A stretch of 21,042 nt of DNA. Source: Phycisphaerae bacterium (GTDB lineage Bacteria > Planctomycetota > Phycisphaerae > UBA1845). The translations under genes were made by a program, and so were the position numbers. The notes beneath the pieces were generated by a model that was given only the letters and a program-made list of their open reading frames with translations, was not told the DNA's origin and ran no database searches. Below are positions 14,001 through 19,717 of the stretch, in pieces. The stretch is taken from contig BQJS01000073.1 in assembly GCA_021604825.1 (NCBI GenBank), forward strand, positions 1 to 21,042. Reading direction: 5' to 3'. How positions within the stretch are numbered: position 1 is the stretch's first letter; each line of letters opens with the position of its first letter.

Positions 14001-16476
14001 GAATGTGCTTCATGATCGCAAGCTGCGCGTCGGTCGCGTCGAAGACCATCAAACCCTGCGGCGATTCCATAAACGAGGGCGCACCTGGCCCTTGCTTCGC
14101 GTCAAACTGCGTTTCGAGCATGCTGATTGCCGAAGACGCATCGAGATAAATCAGCGGAATCACGTCGTACTCGGATTGAACAACCAACTCGTTATCGAGC
14201 TTGACGATCATGGGCTTGTACTTTTCGTTCCAATCGCTCTCCGTGCAAAAAACGTAAAGCGTATTGGTCGCGTCGTCGGCTTGGAATCGATTGCTGCTCG
14301 TGCTGCCCTTCCTGCGAGTCGTTCTTTTCTTTCCTTTGGTTGGTGCGGACGCCGTCGATGGCGATTCGCTGTCCCACTGCGTCAGAATCGAAATCAAAGA
14401 TGACGGGTTGGTGTTTTGCAGTTTGATCATGTGAACGTCGGTTGATTCTTTGTCGGGCTCGATGTCCAACGTAGCAATGAGATCCCGGGCTTTGGTGATG
14501 GCATCAGGTGCACCAACGAGTACGATCGACTCGCCTTCGTTGTCAATCGTGCAGGTCACATCACTTTCCTGCTGCGAGCTGAGTATCTCGTTGATGAGCG
14601 CCACCAACTCCACCGGCTCGCGATGTTTGACCTCCACGAACTCCGTCAGCGTTTCATCGGGCACATCGAAGCGGGCGATGAGGGCTTTGGCCTCCTCGAT
14701 CTTCTCATCGGAACCCTTCAAGATGATGCTGTTCATTGCTGGCCAATCGATCATCGTCAGCTCATCGAGCGATGCTGCCGCACCGGTTGATGATCGGCGT
14801 GGCCTGGTTTTTTTCTTGGATCCCCGTTTTGATCTGGTCTTTTTCTTGGGCTTGGGCGTGGTGCTGACGTCGGTGGACAGCATCGTTTGCACCAACGTCA
14901 ATACGTCCGCCGACTTGGCGTGTTGAATCTCTACGATGACCGGATCAAACTCTGGATCGACCGTGGGCACATCGACGTAAACCAAGAACTTCTCGACCTC
15001 TTCGATCTTCTTGGGCATCGCATAGAGAAGAAGTGTGCCCATGTCGTCATCGGGTATCGCGACGATCCCCTGAGCTTGGGCCGTCGCCACACTCGACTGA
15101 CTCCCCCTGCGCTTCTTTGCCGACGCTCCTTTCGCAGCATCGAACCCGTCCACCAACTGCCGCAGCGATTCGAGCGCTTCTGAGGGCAGGACGTTTTCGA
15201 TTTCAAGAATGCGAACTTCGCGCGGGTCAGCCGTGTCGCCTTTGATCTTTTCGATCAGTTTCAGGTACTTGTTGATATCGCGGGCCAAGCCGAACACGTT
15301 CATCTGATTCTTATCCGGCACCTGGGCGATACGAACATAGTCGGGCATGAAGTCGCGGAGCGGTTCCAATTCGGCCACCGATCCCGACTCGGGCGTATAG
15401 ATTAACATCGCCATTTCATTATCGCCGAGACCACTGGCCAGATACTCTTCAACGGTCGGAAAAATCCTTTCAAGTGGCAATGGGCGAAACCCTTCTCTGA
15501 CCGACACAAGCTGTAGAACGGGTGACGACCCCGACTCATCCAGATATATCCAATACATGTCGTCCGGGTGCCTGAACAACAACATGCCGATGCGACCCAA
15601 AGCCGCTTGGAAATCCATCACCTCTGAACTGACAAACTTCACATCGCCCGCCGGGGCCTGCCCAAGAATCGGCAAACCCGACATCCTTGAAAATGACTCC
15701 ACCAACTCTGCGTAGGTGCCATCGATGCTGAATTCATATGGTCGTTCGTCGTATGGCTTCAGGAGCTTTTCGGCGTCAACGTTGAGTTCGGGACGCAGAT
15801 CAACGCCTGTCTTGGAAGCCTTGTCCTTCTTCGTATCCCGACCTCGCGACTTGCTCGTTCGACGCCCGCGTTTCTTTGATGAAGTGCTTTTCTTTGAGTC
15901 TTCCGCCTTGTCGTCATCCTTGGCATTCCTTGCGGAGCGCCGAGAACTGGGCGACCTGCGATCTGAGGACTTGGCGCGGCTGTTCTTTCGACTCGACGGA
16001 CGCTTTGAGTCCTTGGCCTCATCAGATTTGGTCGTCTTTGGCTTGGCCGTGGGCTTGCGAGGAGGTGTTGGTTTGCGGCTACTTTTCTTGACTTCCTTCG
16101 CCTTTGAGGTCTCAGACTTGCCGGCTTCGCCTTGAAGCGCCTTGCTCAACTTCGCCGCATCTTCTTTTCCGCCTCCTTCGCGCTTGAGCGCTTCTTCCCA
16201 CTTGGCCAAGAGAGCATCCATTTCGCGGATCTGGGCTTCTGAGACCTCTTGGTCAGCCAACTTTTCGATCTTGGCGAGGAGTTCATCCGTTGTTTCCTCA
16301 TCAGCCGCCGAAGTGCCAGATGGAGACACCAAGATTCCAGCACCAGCGACAAACAGCCAGCACAAGGTGCAAAGCGCACGGCTGCGTCGACGCGTGGTCA
16401 GTTGGCCTCCCTTGCCAGGACTAACAAGCGGCGCGGAAGGGGATTTCAAATTCGTTCGGTTATTCTGTATTAGCAT
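8095..16476 (-). CDS. Giant poreless secretin-N-repeat protein (2793 aa) between gspM and gspD
   Basis: An uninterrupted frame of 2793 codons begins 15 bases after the gspM stop; the ribosome site is weak. Residues 1-57 are a long-n-region signal peptide (core LCTLCWLFVAGAGILV, cut near TSA/AD). Residues 60-115 are a predicted coiled coil. Residues 117-222 are an extremely basic Lys/Arg/Ser/Pro region resembling a histone tail. Residues 247-305 form an N0/STN-like domain (FSIDGTYAELVESFSRMSGL). From 421 to 2745 there are 26 secretin-N modules, and a half module (2753-2775) precedes a basic tail ending RRSSRRGRRR. No secretin barrel and no VPxLGDLPxxGxLF motif is present. It is therefore predicted to be periplasmic and to stack as rings or act as a flexible scaffold with GspD. 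The function is not known. Its position could make it a structural replacement for the GspC connector. I do not know a described protein with this architecture. Confidence 0.9.
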   Translation of the reverse strand: MLIQNNRTNLKSPSAPLVSPGKGGQLTTRRRSRALCTLCWLFVAGAGILVSPSGTSAADEETTDELLAKIEKLADQEVSEAQIREMDALLAKWEEALKREGGGKEDAAKLSKALQGEAGKSETSKAKEVKKSSRKPTPPRKPTAKPKTTKSDEAKDSKRPSSRKNSRAKSSDRRSPSSRRSARNAKDDDKAEDSKKSTSSKKRGRRTSKSRGRDTKKDKASKTGVDLRPELNVDAEKLLKPYDERPYEFSIDGTYAELVESFSRMSGLPILGQAPAGDVKFVSSEVMDFQAALGRIGMLLFRHPDDMYWIYLDESGSSPVLQLVSVREGFRPLPLERIFPTVEEYLASGLGDNEMAMLIYTPESGSVAELEPLRDFMPDYVRIAQVPDKNQMNVFGLARDINKYLKLIEKIKGDTADPREVRILEIENVLPSEALESLRQLVDGFDAAKGASAKKRRGSQSSVATAQAQGIVAIPDDDMGTLLLYAMPKKIEEVEKFLVYVDVPTVDPEFDPVIVEIQHAKSADVLTLVQTMLSTDVSTTPKPKKKTRSKRGSKKKTRPRRSSTGAAASLDELTMIDWPAMNSIILKGSDEKIEEAKALIARFDVPDETLTEFVEVKHREPVELVALINEILSSQQESDVTCTIDNEGESIVLVGAPDAITKARDLIATLDIEPDKESTDVHMIKLQNTNPSSLISILTQWDSESPSTASAPTKGKKRTTRRKGSTSSNRFQADDATNTLYVFCTESDWNEKYKPMIVKLDNELVVQSEYDVIPLIYLDASSAISMLETQFDAKQGPGAPSFMESPQGLMVFDATDAQLAIMKHILKAVDLDPIKAGALIRRTFTLEYVTADEIIPLLQAMMETSSVSAPAPKAKGKRRSKAAPATSTSSVQFVDYGNRLYVTAPPQKMETIAQLIEEFDSNEDETAIRSYEFEPGTNVVELSQTLSQFFPNNSRIVSSLSPKKTAGKKRRGTKPVTKVASRGDAQIMFVPQAGTRKIFISAPVEMFDEIEEAIDLLRPDVDGPSFAYEFIDVDQCDPAVIVDVVLPIIELRKKAYILSGELPESSEKESDITLTADTGAKRVVYAGPRVLIEDLKKLILEVQNGQCNEDVVRRVPLIKSPADQMALAINAMITGSPAPSATISKKKGRGAKSGGKTNSAVLKTTGVITVVAAPGGDALVVKGPSDEVDKVEKWIRDLDSDASMGLQMKIYKLTSKDVEEFADEIMTVIDSGAVKAKKSSDDDLFGDLSFGGPRRGGNISLVTNYFSNEMIVWASPQDLAKIDALFEVYESGAVDIILDMPSEVVELKHVDPFDAMYTLEELIDALWNKDAPKVDYIPYSQMLVIKSRNMDEDLPKVKKLIVDYVDLPGKANEVKTAIKAVKDRPANLVAAMLLERLGDLDVEIEGFETENNGSRLRRLTADSEASPCVVPSSMFRALEAIQLESIGQTAPADANDEDEEKAETDSVDAEQDDAVARMLQERLNTQAKDDGGKAADAKSDDAAKSEALSKVRIYIDPITNSIRVTGPPKLVSEVEYEIKKIMEELDELPQLPDIRVWQLQHVDPSVAADVLESMFNAKSQTAARGRVNPRNNQAALNKQMAAMQATMNKQMKALAKQNEASGAESDSKDDRRRGKDEDDDEDKSKSSGSTPTGISVFPYPALNAIIVKAPTELYPAIEELVATIDRKGDSDSGYKFFKINNQLASDVETQLKQIFGLDQQQQSRRPTRQPARGRNQNNNAAAAAEQMREAMALQGLMGGDGGMISSTETITIASNDVTNTIMVRAPKQILDVAEEIIQKIEEQAPEPIETREFRLAHADAESVVSLLDKLFDSSGSGRGNQGSGNLSDYHPDNVEAIFTADVANNTVFARAKSSAFEKIGDAIAKLDVKQDDGNLLAIDVLNGDAETIAGTLEAIYGVGKGKGQSKSANAQIEFIPDAGSAKIFVRAPESMHAEIQARVAEIDVPQTGLDIKVFKLKYAKAPLVLDQMNKMVTKLLQQLRATGTKMKLDPFSAEADQRSNSLVVMGGPITFAFVSRVLAEIDVEAAAPMEIQTKVIALNDSDAREIAATINRLYGGPQPDGLDPPKAEANVSTNTVIVRGTAGQLGKIDAEVIKKLDEFASGPSAPVKKIYQITEARASSVADIINKSLRGRGRGSNNNISVVADDEQNVLLISSSQKDFDELLPLIMELDKEPDAQTDAVVRVYQIQFVEPNSAVRAVQNTFKAPRGAKPQDEVKVNYVSGTSSLVVSATPENQEKVAELIATVDTESLVQRTTHVIALKEANAEELADKLSRIMERTRRRRRDDQGLAIVADPGTNSLLVFANEAELASISELIETLDVPQKFEQEVKSFNLEFADAGSTAQALTQLFGQGRSARRASPRDQIKVVPAWGSNAVVVAGSPQRISEIEAFLEDYDQKGSGSRDVKVVQIKYADAGEVARGLKEIFVQRGRNVRGQETISVTAPSGSDAILIKASPDEFKEINAVIEQLDMLPDDTDRAVRTFTLEYTNADEMQAIIEDYLRKPGNNRGRRGRGGDELLGNIRVSIVDSNNTLVVTGDEDGLNRVASLIEKIDVETEAESGPQIITLERAIASEVEPTLSQLFVENANRGGNRNRNRRGGGGSSMTPVIVANDVTNSLIVRANPGDFAQIERLAHQLDSEEAEGERVKLIQLSSAFRAADIASTLEATLAAAMQPRGQSSRQGRRTGRNTGNLSVEPISSSNSLLIAGDQKQLDLAEVIIAQIQQQGPAGGKKTLILTPDKMDPEDFKRVIEGMIEQNNSQGSRRSSRRGRRR
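8137..15219 (-). repeat. Array of about 26 and a half N1-like modules in the poreless giant protein
   Basis: Module starts are at about residues 421, 512, 611, 679, 769, 839, 927, 1026, 1110, 1206, 1301, 1373 (degenerate), 1554, 1693, 1810, 1894, 1970, 2052, 2127, 2201, 2274, 2348, 2424, 2499, 2582 and 2666, plus a half module at 2753. Examples of openings are REFRLAHADAESVVSLLDKL (1811) and VKVVQIKYADAGEVARGLKE (2425). Modules 6 and 24 share RTFTLEY...ADE. Module 15 resembles GspD modules 4 and 13 (RVFPLAHADA, RMFPLANADA), which supports common origin of the two arrays. Boundaries are by eye. Confidence 0.8.
11947..12132 (-). other. Acidic hinge dividing the giant protein's array
   Basis: Residues 1449-1510 are mostly Asp, Glu, Ala and Lys (for example ANDEDEEKAETDSVDAEQDD). 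They are inserted inside the degenerate twelfth module, whose second half resumes at VRIYIDPITNSIRVTG (1511). It separates 11 modules with Lys-rich loops from 14 modules with Arg/Gly/Asn-rich loops. Confidence 0.65.
15811..16128 (-). other. Histone-tail-like basic region of the giant protein
   Basis: Residues 117-222 are dominated by Lys, Arg, Ser, Pro and Thr, with runs such as KKSSRKPTPPRKPTAKPK and KKRGRRTSKSRGR. The region lies between the predicted coiled coil and the N0-like domain, so it should be near the inner membrane on the periplasmic side. It probably binds polyanions or peptidoglycan; that is inference from charge only. Confidence 0.7.
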
Positions 16477-16491
16477 CGCATTGATCCCATG

Positions 16492-18042
16492 TCATTTCTG
16501 CGGGTCAGTTTTACTTGGACGCGCTTGCTCTTGATCAACCTCTCCTCGCTTCGCCGAGTTCGATTCATCTGGAGTTGCGGTCTTGGAATTCGGGTTACTT
16601 CTTGATCGAAAAGATCGAGGCATTCCTCGACGACCCTTGGTGTCTTCCGATCCATTGCTGCCGGCTTTTGATTTTACCCCCTCGGGTAATGGCGGCTGCA
16701 TTTGAGTCTTGGTTTCTTTCCGAATACCCGACGTTGTCGCGTCAGGGGGGACAGCCTCAAAACGCTTGTCAGCCGCCGCAGCGCCATTTGAATCAACGCC
16801 GTTTGATCCAACGTCCGGGTTATTTCGGTCGATTCCCATCTGCTTCATGAGCGACTTGGCGCTGACGACACCATTGGACGTCGCATGCGGAATATCGTTG
16901 GCCGTCTCGTCTGGCGGACCGACGAAAGCGTCATCAACCGGCTCGGGAATCACCATGGCCTGGCGCTTGGCATCCTGCGCTTTTCTTTCCGCGTCTTCGA
17001 TGGCGTTGCGCCGATCTTCTGCATCGAAATACTGCAACATCGCCACCTGGATTTCCGGCCAATCGTCGGCATCCTGCAACGCGATGGCATCCGAAACATA
17101 TTGACCCAGCGGGTAAACGTAATACCCGTAATCTTCCTTGAAACTCACGACACCGAGCGCGCTGACCAGCACCAACGTTCCACCGTCAAACTCTTCACCG
17201 AGGGCAACGTGTATCGTGGACTCGTCAACGATGTTCGATAGGCGAATCTCGTCCACGCCATAACGCATCACCATCTTAAGCATCCATTCCGAAGCATCGT
17301 CCCAATGGGGCGGGCCCGTGGGCGGTGGAGGCGGAGGTGGCGTGTGCTTCTTGTCCTTTTCTGGCCCAGGTGGTGGCGGAGTTGGCGGTGCCGGTTTTTC
17401 ATATGGCGTAAACGGCTTCCAGCTTTTGAGCTTTGTAATGTTCTTCATCGCGTACTTAAGGATGTAGTCGGGCTGTTTGCCGACTTTAAAGTCAAGCAGC
17501 TCCTCATCCGGCAAGACCAACACTTCAATCTCACCCGTCAGCTTCACTTCGTCATGCCGCTGTCGTTGTCGAGCCGACGTTGGTTCCAACTTCAACGAGT
17601 TGAACCGCGCGATGTACGGGATGCGATAGAACCGCCGAACGAAATCCACGCTCTGACGAAACGATCCGATCGCCGACATCGAGATTTGAATCGTGACGAC
17701 CTTCGAGCGCTTGTCGATGGGCCGCGGTTCCTTCGGTGTAATCACCGGTTGACGAAGCTTTGCATCGCGCACCAAACCACTGATGCAATCGTAAAGATCA
17801 TCCCGCGCGTCGTCGGGCTTGGTGGTCTTGGTGCGTTGAATGTACCCGGCATACTTCTCACTGAGCTGCGCTTCCAGTTTGTCATGGTCCTCTATGACCG
17901 CGTCCAACTCCCGTTGAGCGATACGAACCTGCTCGGTGTTGAACAGCGGATCGATGAATACCGGCTTGGCATAACGCCCCGCCAATATCAGCATCGCGAC
18001 CGTGATGAATGCGATCCCAAGTCGTTTTTCGCGCTGGCTCAT
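16492..18042 (-). CDS. gspM: GspM / PilO-like inner-membrane platform protein with an extra C-terminal domain
   Basis: This 516-residue protein starts at ATG 18042, with GAGG five bases upstream. Residues 1-8 are cytoplasmic, 9-22 a single membrane helix (GIAFITVAMLILAG) and 34-64 a coiled coil. Residues 70-178 resemble the periplasmic ferredoxin-like domain of PilO/GspM (VTIQISMSAIGSFRQSVDFV ... LTGEIEVLVLP). GspM normally ends near here at about 160-200 residues. This protein continues with a Pro-rich linker (216-245, containing an eight-proline run). A second beta-rich domain (246-325) follows, with GGTLVLVSALGVVSF and YYVYPLGQYVSDAI. The rest is a long disordered Ser/Asn/Lys tail. In T2SS, GspM pairs with GspL at the inner-membrane platform. 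The gene lies directly after gspL, 79 bases away. Low sequence conservation in this family makes the name rest on topology and order. The second domain is not identified. Confidence 0.75.
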   Translation of the reverse strand: MSQREKRLGIAFITVAMLILAGRYAKPVFIDPLFNTEQVRIAQRELDAVIEDHDKLEAQLSEKYAGYIQRTKTTKPDDARDDLYDCISGLVRDAKLRQPVITPKEPRPIDKRSKVVTIQISMSAIGSFRQSVDFVRRFYRIPYIARFNSLKLEPTSARQRQRHDEVKLTGEIEVLVLPDEELLDFKVGKQPDYILKYAMKNITKLKSWKPFTPYEKPAPPTPPPPGPEKDKKHTPPPPPPPTGPPHWDDASEWMLKMVMRYGVDEIRLSNIVDESTIHVALGEEFDGGTLVLVSALGVVSFKEDYGYYVYPLGQYVSDAIALQDADDWPEIQVAMLQYFDAEDRRNAIEDAERKAQDAKRQAMVIPEPVDDAFVGPPDETANDIPHATSNGVVSAKSLMKQMGIDRNNPDVGSNGVDSNGAAAADKRFEAVPPDATTSGIRKETKTQMQPPLPEGVKSKAGSNGSEDTKGRRGMPRSFRSRSNPNSKTATPDESNSAKRGEVDQEQARPSKTDPQK

Positions 18043-18121
18043 AGGTCCTCAAACTCTACTGGAAGCACAAACACCTCAGGGCTTCTGGATGAAAACGTGC
18101 TTCAAGATGAAAATCGCAAAA

Positions 18122-19717
18122 TCACTTCTTTTCGACTTTGCGTTCAATCACAACGTCAATCGATCCCGACGTGGGGTACTGCTCCTTTGAACTCTTTTCC
18201 GTCATGCGGCCGGCAACGGCATTAAAATACGTGTCTTCATCGTTGCGAAGTCGAAACGCATCGATCTTTTCAACCGTATCCAACACAGTCTGGCGATTCT
18301 TCGCCTCCAGCTTCATCGTGATCTCCGCACCCTTGGCGTCCATGTCGATCATCTTCAAAAGCATGCTCTGGTTCGAAGGCAACAGGCTGGCCATTCGATT
18401 CAACTCGTCCAACCACACCACCTGATCCTTATCAAACGAATCCGCAATCGCGATCTTCTTGTCCTGGATCTTCTCCAAGTCGCTGATGCGTTCTTCGTAG
18501 TCATCAATTTTTGTTCGAAGGTCACCGAGCGCTTGATTCTTCGGCATGATGACTTTCCAGTACAACCCCACCAAAAACGAAACAACAACCAATGCCGCGA
18601 TGGCAAATACCGGCGCTTTCTTCAACCGTCGTTCAGCCGCCGTCACCGTGCGCTTGGGGTGCAAGAAGTCAAAATCAAATTGCGAATCACCGGCGTGGGC
18701 TGTGACCAAACCCAATGCCGCAGAGAACGCTCGCGCTTCTTTGCCTTTTTCTTCCGGCCAACCGAACTGAGCCGCCGGGTTGTACAATTCTACCGTCGCC
18801 GAATACCGCTCGCCCAAAGCACGGGCAACGTGCTCTTCCAAACCCACGCTGCCACCAACGACGATCATGTCCACGTTGACACCGGGCGTCGAAGACCGAA
18901 ACGCTTCAATCGTTCGCGTGACCTCGACAACCAACGCGCTGACCACCCGATCAACATCCGACGATCCGCCCATCGCTCCTGACTTGGGAAACTGAATGAT
19001 TGCAGAGTCCGCCGAGTCATCCGGAGTAGTGATCGCCGAGTCGGCTTGTAATTGATCGCTACCGGGTGCGACGGGTTTGGGAATCGACACCGACCCCGCC
19101 CGCGAAAACGACAGCTTACCGTTCGTCACCACGTCGATTTCAGTCAGCCTCGGCCCCACATCGACCATCACCACGCACTCGTATCGGCCAGCTCCAAACA
19201 ACCCGTGGATGGCTTCCTTGTTGGCGTACGGTCGCAGTCCAAGACGGGCCAACTTCAACCCGGCTTGCTCGCAAGTCTGCTGGTAATACTCAACGACTTC
19301 GCGCCGCACCGTTCCCACCAACACGTCAGCCGGCCCATCGCCAGAAGACTCGGGCATCGCAAAATCGACGACGGCTTGGTTTAACGGAAATGGAATTTCC
19401 TTACCGATCTGAAACTCCACCATCGCGGGCAGTTCGTTCGGATCGGTCATCGGAAGTTTCAATGTCGTCAGCAGCGCTTTGTCGCGGGGCACGTCGAGGA
19501 TGACGCGATCGGTGCGAATCTTCTGCTGCTTTAAGATGTCGCGAATCATCCCGCCAAGCTGCTCGGCATTGGACACGTCGAGTTGTTCAGGAACATCTAC
19601 GCTGAACAGCCGGTCGATGCGCACGTTGCCCTTGCGCAACTTGGCGTGCACAAAGCGGATGTAGCGCGCGTCCCAGTCGACGGCTAATATGTTTCGATCA
19701 GTCTTCCGCAATGACAA
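18122..19717 (-). CDS. gspL: GspL-type PilM-PilN fusion protein, inner-membrane platform
   Basis: The protein is 531 residues from a TTG start at 19717. The longer reading to 19849 adds 44 Cys/Arg/Trp-rich residues inside gspK and lacks a ribosome site. AAGGAG lies nine bases before the TTG, so this start is preferred, giving a 20-base overlap with gspK. Residues 10-350 form a PilM-like actin/hexokinase-fold domain: ILAVDWDARYIRFV (first phosphate motif), VVMVDVGPRLTEIDVV (182-197, second phosphate motif) and MIVVGGSVGL (284-293, adenosine motif). FDFDFLHPKR (347-356) leads into a membrane helix at 368-387, a coiled coil at about 395-425 and a PilN-like periplasmic domain to the end. The cytoplasmic part should recruit the GspE ATPase and the periplasmic part pair with GspM. 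First-motif DWDAR differs from the common D-I-G-S, so nucleotide binding is uncertain. PilM is an equally valid family name for the N-terminal half. Confidence 0.88.
   Translation of the reverse strand: MSLRKTDRNILAVDWDARYIRFVHAKLRKGNVRIDRLFSVDVPEQLDVSNAEQLGGMIRDILKQQKIRTDRVILDVPRDKALLTTLKLPMTDPNELPAMVEFQIGKEIPFPLNQAVVDFAMPESSGDGPADVLVGTVRREVVEYYQQTCEQAGLKLARLGLRPYANKEAIHGLFGAGRYECVVMVDVGPRLTEIDVVTNGKLSFSRAGSVSIPKPVAPGSDQLQADSAITTPDDSADSAIIQFPKSGAMGGSSDVDRVVSALVVEVTRTIEAFRSSTPGVNVDMIVVGGSVGLEEHVARALGERYSATVELYNPAAQFGWPEEKGKEARAFSAALGLVTAHAGDSQFDFDFLHPKRTVTAAERRLKKAPVFAIAALVVVSFLVGLYWKVIMPKNQALGDLRTKIDDYEERISDLEKIQDKKIAIADSFDKDQVVWLDELNRMASLLPSNQSMLLKMIDMDAKGAEITMKLEAKNRQTVLDTVEKIDAFRLRNDEDTYFNAVAGRMTEKSSKEQYPTSGSIDVVIERKVEKK

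Noticed and set aside
8095..16476. Recent tandem duplication or assembly artefact of modules
   Set aside because: Neighbouring modules are highly divergent and have distinct loops, and the frame is intact for 2793 codons, so a recent copying error is unlikely.
17305..18225. 306-codon plus-strand ORF
   Set aside because: Antisense to gspM and the end of gspL; begins in the complement of a polyproline region, giving an artificial Arg/Trp-rich N-terminus.
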